Source: Saccharina japonica
Taxonomy: Eukaryota; Sar; Phaeophyceae; Laminariales; Laminariaceae
Length of the DNA stretch: 64,000 nucleotides
Reading direction: 5' to 3'
Assembly (NCBI GenBank): GCA_008828725.1
Contig: MEHQ01002976.1
Coordinates: forward strand, 186,001 to 250,000
In this document: one piece after another, positions 29,503 to 40,691 of the stretch
Layout of the letters: each line of letters opens with the position of its first letter
Numbering within the stretch: position 1 is the stretch's first letter
The notes under the pieces: model-generated
Told to the model about the DNA's origin: nothing
The model's input: only the letters and a program-made list of their open reading frames with translations
Database searches by the model: none
Translations under genes and position numbers: made by a program

Positions 29503-29809
29503 ATTCCAGCAAACAACACTTTCTACTACTGTGTAATTCCACGACGCCCTTGTTTCTAGAAATATTTAGCCGCACTGCAGCGAACCACATCAGGGTCACG
29601 GTTACCCTACCCGTACCCCTTCCCCTCTATCCCGGTCAGGAAATACTGATCAAAAACCAGATGCTTGGATGCTTGGTGCTGATATCCTATGTATGTTACC
29701 CCCCCCGTTTGACTCGTCAAATCCTACGGCTAACACCGATAGAGGACTTGAGACACCGTAGGGGCAGCGCCGGTTTTGTAAGAGTGTTTTCACTTGATTG
29801 TAGTATGGA
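29503..29809. other. unassigned intron sequence
   Basis: No feature recognised. Confidence 0.4.
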
Positions 29810-30045
29810 GACGCGTGCTATGATATATTACGTGTACTAGGGGTACACAGCACTGTTTGGCTAACATTTTTTTCTGAATGACACAGCCCCTCAACCCAAA
29901 ATCGACGGAATCTCATACACTTGTTTTGCGGTCTGATTCTTTTTTGAATGCGTTGGCCATGGGATTGGTTTATCGGGCTGCTCATTCATTTTTTTTTAAT
30001 GAAATTTTTTGGGGGTGAGGTATAGAACTCGTATACATTAATCAA
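29810..30045 (+). mobile_element. family A MITE, 3'-truncated
   Basis: GACGCGTGCTATGATATATT, CCCCTCAACCCAAAATCGAC, GTTGGCCATGGGATTGGTTT. The right end is missing. Confidence 0.7.
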
Positions 30046-30112
30046 GTGAAAATAACAACATCAGGGACAATTGGTTCACGTCCACTTGTTGGCCATGTTC
30101 AACAAAAAGTCT

Positions 30113-30274
30113 ACTCTGCTTCCTGCATTGCAGCGTAGTATATCTGTGCCGCAGTTTGAGTGACCACATAACTGGTATCTCTCTAGGATGAAGAATCGGC
30201 ACAGACACTGTTTGGGTGTGCTGGATGTCGACGGGTAGAAATGACGGTTTAACGTGAAGAACACACACACACAC
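30113..30274 (+). repeat. AC-tailed repeat (family F), 5'-shortened
   Basis: TCTGCTTCCTGCATTGCAGC, TCTCTAGGATGAAGAATCGG, GTGTGCTGGATGTCGACGGG, GTGAAGAACACACACAC. Confidence 0.8.
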
Positions 30275-30407
30275 CGACCTACCTGCCTACCTGTGGTAGT
30301 TGTAGGTATAGAAATGTAAGGACAGTTTCGTTTCCATGCTCAAGAAGTATCAATTTCTGTTCAAACTACATTCTCCTTATATACAAAGAAAACACGAAAG
30401 GACTCAC

Positions 30408-30534
30408 ATGACCACGACTCCACGTCCGCAGGGTGGGAGTTCACCTCCCAGACTTCGTCCGAAACGCACGCAGGGTTGACAATGGGCGAGTTGTTCTCCG
30501 TGTAGCTGAGAACCTCACCTGCAACCCACGTGAA
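30408..30534 (-). CDS. modular surface-type protein, exon 2
   Basis: Phase 0 start after CAAAACAAAAG, reading FTWVAGEVLSYTENNSPIVN, PACVSDEVWEVNSHPADVES, WS and ending one base into a Cys codon at GTGAGT. The next exon at 28412 supplies the other two bases. The match in sequence, phase and donor with exon 4 is the best evidence that both are real exons. Two Cys and the conserved Trp are likely structural. Confidence 0.7.
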
Positions 30535-30629
30535 CTTTTGTTTTGCGTGTTGGCGGTGATTTCAAATCGACGAGTACGGGAGGGAGACAAAGGCGAAGGT
30601 TATTACATATGTGTGTATAAGCGGTGGGT

Positions 30630-30888
30630 GGGCGGTGTACTCATGTCGTGCACGGTTGTAGGTGTATGACCATAGACCCTCGCACCCCTACAATGCCGGC
30701 ACGGAGCATGTTGAGTTGTCACCAACCAGGCAGACATTTGCTTTCATCAAGCACGAAGCGCCGTGAGGTATTGGGCGAGTCGCATGGAGGGTGCTGAATG
30801 CTGTTAATAACCGCCTGTGAGACGGACTTGCATATGGACAACAGCCTCCAATGAATTGAATTAGTTTAGAGTGTGGCCACTTCCAGAT
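30630..30888 (+). repeat. family H repeat
   Basis: TACTCATGTCGTGCACGGTT, CCTCGCACCCCTACAATGCC, CACGAAGCGCCGTGAGGTAT, CGCCTGTGAGACGGACTTGC, GTGTGGCCACTTCC; a run of 15 G follows at 30889. Confidence 0.8.
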
Positions 30889-30904
30889 GGGGGGGGGGGG
30901 GGGG

Positions 30905-31720
30905 TTCGAGCCGGACGTGAACGCTCCCAGTTCTTGGGAAATGAACCCCGTGGCGACTCCTCCGCGAAAATGTGAGGGTTTGCTCATTGCCAAGGTATAT
31001 TTTTTCACTTCTCTGTTAGGTTGGAAGACCTTAGACCCAGAATGCCGGCTGAACGTTGTAGTGCTTGGCAGGCCTGTCTATACAGTAGTAGTGGCGCCTG
31101 TATAGCGCAGAACAAATGTGGCGGCCGATCGTTGTCAGCCGATCAAAATCGACTGTCCCAACGGAAACTGCATGTAGGGCGGTTCCCATTATTTAGGTCG
31201 GATACTGCCCTATTCTCGATCTATTCTTGCATCCACATCAGCACAAAAACACTGTATTCTTTGTCGATAGGACGGTCGAACTTTCGACAGAGGACCGTTA
31301 AAATGTCGGCGCACTTCGCCGCCTTATACAGGCCCTACTACTGTACCGGAAGAAATAGTTCATGGCGAGAGGCACAGCTGAGCCCCGTCCAGTCGTTGAT
31401 TCGAGAGCATGCCATCGCATGTTGCCAGAAAACCCCTTTCATCATGAGAGAACCAAGGCACGCCAATCCACGAAAGTTTCATTGGCCAAGAGGAAAGTGT
31501 ACATACACATAGTGTCATCCGCAAGACTCACGTTGATAGGTCCTCAAATGACTAGAAGGGGTAACTGCAACAACCATCAGAGGTGACGTTCCCAAAAACG
31601 CTGCGCGCTTTTCACTTTGCGCTCCATCTCGTTTTGATGCAACTGTTTGGGGGTGGTGCCGTTTATGAAACAAAATCCTTCGTGTGGGACATCCACACAT
31701 CTTGAGTGTGTGTGACGGCA
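30905..31720. other. unassigned intron sequence
   Basis: A plus-strand frame of 163 codons (31021-31512) is open but has no recognised similarity, and a second frame overlaps it. No repeat partner seen in the window. Confidence 0.4.
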
Positions 31721-32394
31721 CATGGCCCGACGCGTACTACGGCGGCCTGCGTACGTACACCAAGTGTGTCAGGCGCATGCTGCGTTAAAGAGGTGAACCT
31801 ATCGGTTTTCTGAGCTCCCCACGTGAAGATCCCCATAATACCGGAACCTCATCCAAAACCAACTGACTTTTGCGAAATGTTTTGTAGCTTAACCCCCCAT
31901 GGACCCTCCTGTATAAGACGGATCGAATGTGATTCCAATGGCGTTGGCAAGCTCCTCAGCTTGGGGGAGTCCCGTAACATTGTAGTTCTGTCCTTGATCC
32001 CAACTAGCCAACTAGTCAAGTACCAAGCACAGGCCACGGATTTGGCCTGAAGCACCACGCCACGGTCAAAACGCGTGGAAAGCAGCGCCATAAAAATGTC
32101 CTGAGAGTTTCGCTGGTTCATCCCCGCTTACCTCTCTCGCGCAGGGGAAGCCAAGGGAAGCGTTACCGACGACAGGCGATACCGACAGGCGACTGTTATG
32201 TTTCTTACCGTTCAATGTAGTTATGTAAGTTGGCGTGTTCCGCGGTATAGGGGTAGCGCATATTTTTTGCGTGGCTTTGCTGTATATACTTCACCCAGCA
32301 ACCGGCTTGGAAGTTAGGAAAAAACAAAACATTTGAACCCTAAGTTCGATACAAAACCCCATCGGCGTGATGTCCAATGAAACGTATCACACCT
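31721..32394. other. fragments of family A ends and coding-like minus-strand sequence
   Basis: GACGCGTACTACGGCGGCCT at 31729 and GGCGCATGCTGCGTTAAAGA at 31771 look like two family A left ends side by side. Minus-strand sequence at 31840-32130 has coding-like composition, but no frame with clear splice sites or similarity could be settled. Confidence 0.4.
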
Positions 32395-32700
32395 CAGACA
32401 GATCATGATCTACAATAGGTCATCGACTCGCACTTCACAATCTACAATGTTCAATGCAGGTTAACTTCCGATCTTGTATGATCTAGTTTATGTTGTCGGG
32501 TGGGCCGGTATAATCTACACGATCTAGAACCTGTTGCCTGTGGGTTGGATCTGTATTATGCAGACCCTGCACAACCTCTCATAAGGGCAGGTGAGAAACT
32601 GGGTGATGTAGACCATGATGGGCTCAAGGCGTGAAGCATACTGAACCTCTAATGAGTACATGATGTCCAGATAGCCCTTCTGTTGATGAGGCCGCTCAGT
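32395..32700. repeat. dispersed repeat (family U), copy 2
   Basis: GATCTTGTATGATCTAGTTT, GACCCTGCACAACCTCTCAT, GTTGATGAGGCCGC. Pair of 8574-8905. Confidence 0.65.
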
Positions 32701-32936
32701 GATAACCTATACATATATATATATATTGTCTCAAACGTGCCACCCCAATGCCTGCCGTACAGTACAACGGGTTCCGCTTGGGACACAACACAGGTAGATC
32801 GCCCTGCTGCAGAGGGACACGTGCGAGTCTTGTTTTTATTAACCTTTTACTAATAGGAAGAGCGTGCAACAAAGGTAAGTACCATCACTATCCTCATCAT
32901 CGTCATCATCACGAAGGAACACCACAGAACTCGGGT

Positions 32937-33033
32937 TTTTTCTAGGATGGATACATCGGCACGGACACTCTGGGCGTGCTGGAAGTCGACGGGGTACGAA
33001 CAAATAACGGTAACGGTTTCATGTGAAGAACAC
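32937..33033 (+). repeat. AC-tailed repeat (family F), 3' part
   Basis: TTTTTTCTAGGATGGATACA, TCGGCACGGACACTCTGGGC, GTGCTGGAAGTCGACGGGG, GTGAAGAACACACA. Confidence 0.7.
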
Positions 33034-33649
33034 ACATAAAACACACGTCGAGCCACAACATACGCCAGTCAGATACAAAAACACCCGTAACTCCACGCAA
33101 AACGTCAGCACGCCTGCGCTTACTGTAACGTATTTTCCTAAACAAAAACCATTAGTTCATTGACACGACAGTATTACGCGGGACCATAGAAAAAAAAAGG
33201 GCAGAATTTTGAAAGAGAATACAGGGAAACCCCCCGATTACGTAACTACCAGTATCTACGTAGGCAACCAGTAACAATCGCTGTAGTCGGTTACTTATAC
33301 AACCAGCCAACTCAAAGCCCCGAGAAAGCGACACCCAAAATAATTATCCACTTTTGGTGGTTTTATCAACCGCGCACGAGCAGCGAGGGCGTCCAGTCCA
33401 GCAGCACGAGAGTAAGATCGTGTTGCGCCCATGCCTTACAGCGTTTTGTAGTGTTAACTCGGACCCACACCAAAAACATACACTCGCCCAATCACGGAGT
33501 GTGCGTCCGTCGCTTTGTTCCGCGGAGTGTGCGCTAGTGCGATCGTCGCTTTGTATCGTCCACGTTTTTGCATGTGAATTACAAAGAGGGCTACGTAATA
33601 GATCTCCAGGACAACAGCTCAACCCCTCAAAGGTGGGAGGTGAACTCAC

Positions 33650-34222
33650 CACTTCATTCCCACTGGACGACGCCGTCAAGTGCGCCGGGAACACAATCCT
33701 GTCGCTGTCGGCGTTCACGTAGGCGTCCGTTTCGCTGCCGGTTTCGGAGTAGCACCCGCTGGCAGACGAGTACACGGTCGACAGCACCCTAAAGTCCTCC
33801 CCGCCGGAGCACGTGCGCAGCCGCCTCTGTGCAGGGGAAGACATGTCGTCCACCAACATCGCCGCCGCCACCGCCGCCGCCGCTTCCGCTGCTGCTTCTT
33901 CTACGTCGGACGTGCTGGCTGACTCCGCGGATGCGACTGGCGAAGGAGCTCGGGCTGCCCACAGTTCGTCGAGCACGGTGGCATCTCCAGTAACTACAAT
34001 GTACGCATTCGGGTGGACGGTACCGCTTTTGGTCTGTTTTTGTTCGAGCGGCAATGCGGACGATGGCGCTCCACGACGGGTTCCGTCTCCTTTGGAAACA
34101 GTGGGCGTGTTGTCGCCTTCGGCATTGCTGTTACTCCCTGATGGTGCAGATCGCGCTTCCTGAGAATTTGACAGCAAAGGGCCGATGGATACGGAAAACG
34201 TGCGCGGGTAAAACACCCTGTG
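33650..34222 (-). CDS. modular surface-type protein, exon 1 of the recognised part
   Basis: 191 codons, phase 0 at both ends. After CCCCTGACCAG it reads HRVFYPRTFSVSIGPLLSN, then a Ser/Asn/Thr-rich stretch, NAYIVVTGDATVLDELWAA, an acidic Ala-rich run (DVEEAAAEAAAAVAAAM), then module 1: CSGGEDFRVLSTVYSSASGC, YSETGSETDAYVNADSDRIV. It ends GNEV at a GTGAGT donor. The same frame stays open upstream to a Met at 34369 through a (TG)n stretch, so a start there without splicing is possible, though the acceptor looks better. The five exons total 1461 nt, exactly 487 codons with the stop. No Pfam family recognised; the GCY..YVN..DRI pattern followed by W recalls a repeat seen in stramenopile surface proteins, from memory only. 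Confidence 0.65.
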
Positions 34223-34548
34223 CTGGTCAGGGGAACACGGAACACACACACACACACAAATGAGAGAAAACGGCGCTGCACTCCAAAACCGTTGCGCCGC
34301 ACTCCAAAAACGTAAATGCTGCAAACAAACCACCAGTGGGCTCGGGATTTCTGTACGAAAATGTAACAAAGAACGCGCGTTTCTATTCTCGGTTAGAGGG
34401 TGAATAGGTTTGTACTTGTCAAATCACAAACCGATTCTTCCGATCCATATAGCATAGTACACTGTGTACTGGCTGTAATCAAGACAACACACGTCCTCTC
34501 AGACGAACTTCCCACTCGATTTTCCTGCACAACAGAGGTACCAGTACA

Positions 34549-34918
34549 CCGCATGCTACTGTACCTTAAGGTAGATAATCCACCCATTATTATGCTTCTG
34601 ACGGTGGTCACTTGAGGAGCTCTATGCTAATAGTGAGTAAAAAAAATTGATTTTGGAGGTAAACAAAAGTGCTATTAATAGTATATACTCGATGGGTTAT
34701 CCCATTGCCGAACTATGCAACGACACATATTTTGCAACACAAGGAAGAATGAAATTCCGACGAGTTCGGACATCATCCCGAAAACGCTTAACCCTTTTAG
34801 GACTGCAGTCCCGTTTCGGGGACAAACCACTCTAATTCTAAGTAATTTGTCCCCAACATGGGACTCCAGTCCTATAAGGGTTAAGGCAAAAGCGTTCTGC
34901 CTATACCGTAGCACGCGT
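34549..34918 (+). mobile_element. family A MITE carrying a piggyBac-like MITE
   Basis: CCGCATGCTACTGTACC at the left, CTATACCGTAGCACGCGTC at the right. Its interior has GAGGTAAACAAAAGTGCTAT; family I is inserted at a TTAA at 34788. The inner GCTATTAATAG replaces the family's usual GCTACG. Confidence 0.85.
34788..34884. mobile_element. piggyBac-like 97-bp MITE (family I), copy 2
   Basis: TTAACCCTTTTAGGACTGCA at the left; CCAGTCCTATAAGGGTTAA at the right; TTAA on both sides. The family A element on either side reads through if it is removed, a clean empty-site argument. Confidence 0.9.
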
Positions 34919-34965
34919 CAAGACGGGGATGAAAGTTCGAAAGAGCGATGCGTCTATGTAAATAG

Positions 34966-35130
34966 TACGGTATGCGACACCAGTTAATAATCTCTTATTT
35001 CCGTCCAGGCTTGAAAGAGTATGTTAGGTAGGGTGTGTTTTACACTATTTTCAGTACAAAAGAGGCCATGTTCTCTTAGATTCGTCGAAAATTCGAGCCT
35101 GAAATTCGTAACTGCCAACTTCTCAAGTGC
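34966..35130 (+). repeat. dispersed repeat (family L)
   Basis: GGTATGCGACACCAGTTAAT, GTAGGGTGTGTTTTACACTA, TTTTCAGTACAAAAGAGGCC, AATTCGAGCCTGAAATTC, AACTGCCAACTTCTCAAG. The inverted copy at 40692-40878 keeps all of these in order. Confidence 0.8.
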
Positions 35131-35995
35131 TGTTGCGTATTGTATGGTATGTGGAAAGATATCTCGACGAGCCACGGCCGTTTTTTCCCCCCCCCCGCCT
35201 TCGTTTTAGAGAAAATCGTCAAGCGGACATTTCATCACAGAGGGGTTTGTTGCTATCTTTGCGTCTTGCGTATTCGGTGTTCGATTTCAATCGATATCGG
35301 GGTTATATCGGTTTCATCGCAGACGTGAGACGATTGTGTTGAGATTGTTTATGAGTGATCAACGTTGAAGGTCTCATGCTGCACATTGCCGAGCGACAAC
35401 AATAACCATATTTGCTTGTCTTGAACGTCTTTCGCCGGCAGAGCCGCAGCACAGCATGGGATATATTGGTCCCCTCCGCAACAGCCGGAAGGGGGGTGCT
35501 TGGGGCTCGGTTCGCACGCTCAGCTTCTTCGCTCGAAGCTGAAGCCAGCCTGTAGTACGGAATAACTACACGGTAAAACAAAATCGGCTTCGCCGAAACA
35601 TTTTTTTTAACACTCAATCGAACTTTCTGTCCGCTTGCTACAGCAACACCCATACACTAATCATGTACCTTGTTATAATTTTATCACGACAGCGGTCGAT
35701 ACACGCGAGCAACAACACGAGAAGTCCTGGAGCGTACTCTTGGCACCGGGAGGGTACAATTGTGAATTTATCGCCCTATGACCCACAGCAGAGCAGGCGC
35801 TCTAACGGTCCTGATTCGGATTTGGTCATGAATGATTAGCATTCGCGGCTTGACTCGGCGAAACAAAGTATATACGAGGGCTAGCGCATCACACTATCCG
35901 ACTAAGAGGAACCTATTAATAGTGAATGCCCGTCCTTTTATGGGCTCAAGCGTTAGCCAAATGACGAAAAACAAAACACGCCGTCCAGTATATAA
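35131..35995. other. unassigned intergenic sequence
   Basis: A minus-strand frame of 116 codons (35303-35653) is open but unsupported by similarity or clear splice sites. Confidence 0.4.
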
Positions 35996-36373
35996 CCGGT
36001 CGCCCCGGTGGGCATTCCGGTTACCCGCGAATGCTGCAAGCGTTGGAAGATGTTGAAGTTCGAATCCCACCGTGGTGAGATAGTGAATGTGTTTGCGAAC
36101 GATAAATCGAAGATATCAACTGCTGAGAGTGCTCTACTAGCGTGGGAAAGGAGCAGTTCGACGGAAGTAGACGAGGGAAGATGGGGCTGAAGTCTCCTCG
36201 CGATGAAAATGTAACCCACGGACCGTACGAGGGGGAGGGGTGGATAAGAACCTGCTGTGCGACCTCGGCTTTGAGATACGGCTGTTACTATTAACACCAC
36301 GACCACTGACATAGGAGGAAGAGAGAAAGCGAGGGGCGAAGACAATATTTCGGGTTCGGAAAAAAGCAAAAAC
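35996..36373 (+). mobile_element. SINE family E, full-length, long-spacer variant
   Basis: Head CCGGTCGCCCCGGTGGGCAT, B box GAAGTTCGAATCCCAC, then GAGAGTGCTCTACTAGCGTG, CCTCGCGATGAAAATG, GGAAGAGAGAAAGCGAGGGG. Belongs to the subfamily of 27641 and 52706. Confidence 0.8.
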
Positions 36374-37352
36374 ATGTATAGATTCGTTCCCAGCTATCTG
36401 TCAGCGAATGGGCCGGCTTCTCGCGCTGGACTGTAAAAGGCTCAACCATTATCGCCCGTTGACCATGGATGTAAATTCAACGTTGCCCGCACGAAGATTG
36501 TGCGGCACTTGTGATTTTTTCAAGCCGTCTTCCCGAACACCAGGAATCTGGCAGCCATCTTGAGCAGCATTATCCTGGTGTACATTCCAGTAAAAGGCTC
36601 AAAGATTTGTCTCACCAAGTCACCTAACAATAACCCCTGGTGGGACATGCCTCCATCTATACTGAAACACCTGTTTTTTCCCGCGGGGGAGGAAGGGGAT
36701 GGCAGTGCCCCAAGTCCATGTGTGGGCTCCTTTTGTTTTCAACATTTTTTCGGTTGACGTTCGCACATTTGTTTACTTTTGAACCATTTTTGTCCGAGCG
36801 GACGCCGTTCGCAATATATGTATCCGCAATTCGAATCCCTATATACCACTGCTGAATAAAGAGTCTTGCCCCCCCCCGCGGCTGGTGAGGGACAAAATAC
36901 CGCAATACCGCCGGCAAACGTCGTTTCGAAGAAATCTCAAAACAATCGCAACCCTTTTGCCAATTGTAGTTTCGATGCACAGGAAGCAGATTGAGTCGGG
37001 TGAATTTGCTAGGTCTCACCGCCCTCGTAGATATAATAAGCGAAAACACTGCTACTGCTGCTGTTATTTTTTGTTTCTCACTCCTCAAAGACATTTAGCC
37101 TGCACATCAAGCAGGCGCCGCACCTTTGATTCTTATCAATAATAACCATAATAACGTTATCTTCCGTCCAAGAGAAACCTTCCGCGTGGTCACTGACGAC
37201 GAGAAAGAGAAACAGGCCAGTCATAGGCACACGTAATATGTATAATATGATACTGCTGATTCCTTTTTTATTTTATTTTTTATTTGAAATGAAACGATAC
37301 CTGGTGGTTGTATTATACGAGCATGCTTTGTGCGTGCGTCAGCTATTAGTAG
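36374..37352. other. unassigned intergenic sequence
   Basis: A minus-strand frame of 145 codons (36657-37094) is open without recognised similarity; a C run interrupts the region at 36871. Confidence 0.4.
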
Positions 37353-37502
37353 TGTGCGTGCTGCTTTGCAGCGTAGTATCTGTGTCGTAGTTTTGTGACC
37401 ACAAAATAACTGGTATCTCCCTAGGATGAAGAATCGGCACAGGCACCGCGTGTGCTGGATGTCGACGGGTATACATAACGGTGTTATGTGAAGAACACAC
37501 AC
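37353..37502 (+). repeat. AC-tailed repeat (family F), 5'-shortened
   Basis: TGCTTTGCAGCGTAGTATCT, GTAGTTTTGTGACCACAAAA, CTAGGATGAAGAATCGGCAC, GTGTGCTGGATGTCGACGGG, GTGAAGAACACACACAC. Confidence 0.85.
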
Positions 37503-37969
37503 ACTGGTATCAGGTACAGGTACAAGTATATACTTACATACCTCTCAGGTTTTTTATAATCAATGGCGCTGCCGTACGTATATATCCTACATTAGGTATA
37601 CTTGTTTATCCCCGACGCGTTTTGAGAGTCCCCGCGCGCACAACTAGTATCATCATACCTGCATGCCAGACGCTTCCTTGGCGCCGAGGGAGAGTACCGG
37701 TACTCGTGGCGACAGCAGCCCTCCGAGATGAGGCTGGCCGTCAACCCTATTGTTGTTGCGGCGGTGCCTCTCGTTTGACGTCGCCATGTCAGATTCTTAT
37801 TACTGAATGGCCGTCACTCCTGAACAAAAAAACAAAAAACGAACAGACATGAATTATGTCATTGTTTTCTCAATGGGAACAAACCAACAAACCGAAATCA
37901 GCAGTACGAGTATCATAACCTGCTGAGAGTAAGTTGGCTGGGTATCACGGCTGTTTGTTCGGTGTTATG
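37503..37969. other. unassigned intergenic sequence
   Basis: No feature recognised. Confidence 0.4.
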
Positions 37970-38074
37970 TTACGGAGGACCCATAGTAAATAGAACAATA
38001 TGTTTCGAGTAAAAATAGGTAAACATATAGGTTTTTGTGTTGACGGTAGGTCCTGTTTATTATGGCCTCCCGTA
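37970..38074 (+). mobile_element. 105-bp MITE (family D), best complete copy
   Basis: TTACGGAGGACCCATAGTAA at the left, GGTCCTGTTTATTATGGCCT then CCCGTAA at the right; about 26-bp inverted ends and a core AGTAAAAATAGGTAAACATA. TTA/TAA or TA duplication is possible but cannot be separated from the inverted ends. Confidence 0.85.
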
Positions 38075-38126
38075 ATACTTGGGATAATAGTTGGGTTGGT
38101 TGGGTGTGGCGAAGTGAGCCAAAGCC

Positions 38127-38152
38127 CTTTCTTTTCTTTTCTTTTCTTTTCT
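38127..38152. repeat. (CTTTT)5 microsatellite
   Basis: Five perfect units. Confidence 0.95.
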
Positions 38153-38192
38153 ATATACTGCTGTACCTGGTATGCGTTTTAGTTTTCTGTCT

Positions 38193-38472
38193 TTCAACGC
38201 ATCTGGATTGCTAGCATGGGTAGGTCATGTCCGTCGTACCCCATGTGGTATTGCATTGTCTGCTCTGCCTACTGCATTGCAACGTAGTGGCTCTGGTCTG
38301 TGTCGTGGTACCAGGTATTTGTGACCACATGACTTGGATCTCTCTACTGTACGAGTACGTACATATTATATGTACGAGGGTACATATTATATATATGTAC
38401 GATCGTACGATGATGGATAAGCGGCACGGATACAGGGTGTGCTGGATGTCGACGGGTAGAATAAATAACACA
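38193..38472 (+). repeat. family F repeat with two palindromic micro-insertions
   Basis: Follows family F (ATCTGGATTGCTAGCATGGG, TATTGCATTGTCTGCTCTGC, TTTGTGACCACATGACTTGG, GTGTGCTGGATGTCGACGGG). Compared with other copies it has extra GTACCAGGTA at 38307 before TTTGTGACCAC and an extra ~60-bp self-complementary stretch at 38348-38410 (GTACGTACATATTATATGTA and a repeat) after CTCTCTA. Confidence 0.8.
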
Positions 38473-38705
38473 CAATACGAATAATAAGTGACTTTTCCTT
38501 CGTATACTGCCTGTATACCTGGCACTACAAAGTACTACTGCTGTAACATCAAAAACAAAACTACCGGTATAATGCGATACACGAAAACGCAGAAATCCCC
38601 AACTTAACGCACGCAACTATTAACAACTTAAATACCTATTCAACTACTGTAATAACTATTAATAGTCGCTGTCATACAAAGTCAGTCAACGCATATACCC
38701 GACGG

Positions 38706-38760
38706 GTCGCTGAGACGCTGAGAGGATTTCGTCGAAACTCATCCTGTGCAAGCTGCGTGA
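38706..38760 (-). repeat. family C fragment
   Basis: GAGAGGATTTCGTCGAAACT then CATCC and GCAAGCTGCGTG. Confidence 0.6.
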
Positions 38761-38822
38761 ATAGTCTATCTAGAAACTCGATCTAGACGTTCATATTTAT
38801 GAAAACAATACGCGTATGATTT

Positions 38823-39072
38823 GTTTTTTTTTCCCATCCCATTTATTATCTTCGCACTTTTGTCTTTCTCCCTCCCTATTTAATAGTCGTAACTCAGATC
38901 CGGGGTCACAAAGTAGGCTCCTCTCCCTCCCCCCCCACTACACGGTTCTTGCCTTGAGTTTTATCGCGCAGAGGGTTCAGCTTTCCCAACGCTCGTCGAT
39001 TTTCATCGAATTTTGCTAACTCACGCTCTCGCGCTTTCCGCTACAGGTAGTCAAGATATTTTTTGCGAGATA
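38823..39072 (-). mobile_element. SINE family E, inverted, head missing
   Basis: CCCATCCCATTTATTATCTT, CAGATCCGGGGTCACAAAGT, TTTTATCGCGCAGAGGGTTC, AACTCACGCTCTCGCGCTTT, then AAGATATTTTTTGCGAGA. The tRNA-like head is absent. Confidence 0.85.
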
Positions 39073-39166
39073 TATAAATATGAATACGAATGTCGTATAA
39101 AACAAAATCCAGCAGCCTGACAGGATTTCATCGTGAAGCTGCGTGCATTTATATTACAGGTAGCAG

Positions 39167-40148
39167 CGGTGTTGGGCACCGGAGTCCTTTAGGGGTCCGG
39201 TCGGTTATCTCATAACCGACCGGAGATGGTCTCCGGTTAACCGGTTATTTGGACTAAATAACCGAGACCGAAACCGCGAAGTTTCCGGTCGGTTATTCGG
39301 TCGGTTATTTCACATAAATGGCTATTTTGCGCCACGTTCGCACCCCCAAGGGGAAAAAAAAGCTTTTTTTTCCGATGCTCGTTTGTCGGCACATCAGCAA
39401 ATCAAAGTATCCGTAATGCGCGCATTACAAAGAAACGCACGACACACACCACGTGAAAGTTGACGACAAAGCGGAACTTGTCGTTGAGTCGTCCGGCATG
39501 AGTCATTGGCGTACAGCTAACAGGCGAGCAGGCGGAGCATAACTACAAAAAAACGGATGGATGTAGCAACGCTCAGGTCGGCGAGCGGAGCCTACTTCTT
39601 GGTCACAAAACAAAATGGACGAGGGCTTCCAAAACCACTTGACACTCAACACGCAGAAAGAAGCAAAACTGCTCTCGCGGTTCAGTTCTTCTCCGAGGTA
39701 AAAGAAAAAAATCATCATCGATCTCAACTCTCAACGCAGTACAACAGGGAAAACAATGCGTAATGCCTAGGAGAACGGACTGACTGCTCGTGTTGGTTCA
39801 TTGACTCGTATATTATTGATCGTATTATTGATGACTGATGATCCGTTAGCTTTGATGACCCACCAGATTGCTGATGTGCTGCTGTGATGCTGCGATGGCT
39901 ACATGGCTACCGGTGTGCGCTGTGCTTGTGTGCTGACATACAGGGGTTTCCATACAGGTACAGAGGCGTTATATGGGGTAGGGGATCGGGGACACAACAA
40001 CCGACCGGAAATAACCGGTCCGGTTATGTCCGGTCGGTTATTTGAAATAATCGAATAACCGGTTTCGAAATGTCCGGTTTTCGGTTACGATAACCGGATC
40101 GCGGTTTCCGGTTAAATAGCCGTAGTTCGGTCCCGGTGCCCAACACTG
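39167..40148. mobile_element. 982-bp hAT-like non-autonomous transposon
   Basis: Left end CGGTGTTGGGCACCGG and right end CCGGTGCCCAACACTG are inverted repeats. GGTAGCAG stands at 39159-39166 and again at 40149-40156, a perfect 8-bp target duplication, the length made by hAT transposases. Next to each end are blocks rich in GGTCGGTTAT, CCGGTTATTT and AACCGG words. The middle 600 bp shows no transposase frame. Confidence 0.85.
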
Positions 40149-40429
40149 GGTAGCAGGCAAAGGACAGCAGGAAACGGAACTCAACCAACTGCTGTGGCCA
40201 ATGACACACAACGAAAAATGGTTAAAATTTGGGAATTTGGTCAAGATCCCACATCCCACATCCCATGAGGCGGTCGGACCCAGTCGGTTAGCATCAGTCG
40301 TGTCATCCGTGCGCTGCCGCTGCAGCGCAATTCCTGACAATTCCTGATAAAATGAACGTCCCAGAGGTGCTATAAAACTTGATACGTACGTAGGCATACA
40401 GGACACCTATAATAATGAACAGGAAAATG

Positions 40430-40560
40430 GTCCAGGCTAGATTTCTCATTTGAGAGAGGGTGCTTTCTACACTAACTACAAGATAACAACCCCCGAATTT
40501 CATATTTTACTCTAGTAAATATCAGCCTGGATTTCTTATTATTAGCCTGTTTCTTATTAG
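40430..40560. repeat. dispersed repeat (family M), pair with 43020-43150
   Basis: GGCTAGATTTCTCATTTGAG then AGAGGGTG, AAGATAACAAC, AGCCTGGATTTCTTATT. Inverted words at the ends (GGCTGGATTTCTTATT and AATTTCTTATTTTCGTC-type) suggest a decayed inverted-repeat element. Confidence 0.55.
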
Positions 40561-40691
40561 GTGTCCTGTACTGCCTGTAGAAGTAGACCCCAGACTATAA
40601 TCGTGAAAGACGAGCGACTAAAATCGTGAAAGACGAGCGATCATTCGTAATGATAGCGGGGGACTTGCATACATATATTATATACGTGTTT

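Noticed and set aside
31021-31512. 163-codon plus-strand frame
   Set aside because: No recognisable similarity, biased toward neither strand, lies in an intron of the minus-strand gene; overlapping frame is nearly as long.
36657-37094. 145-codon minus-strand frame as an upstream exon of the modular gene
   Set aside because: No module motifs (GCY, WVAG, ECGC) and no splice sites in the right phase.
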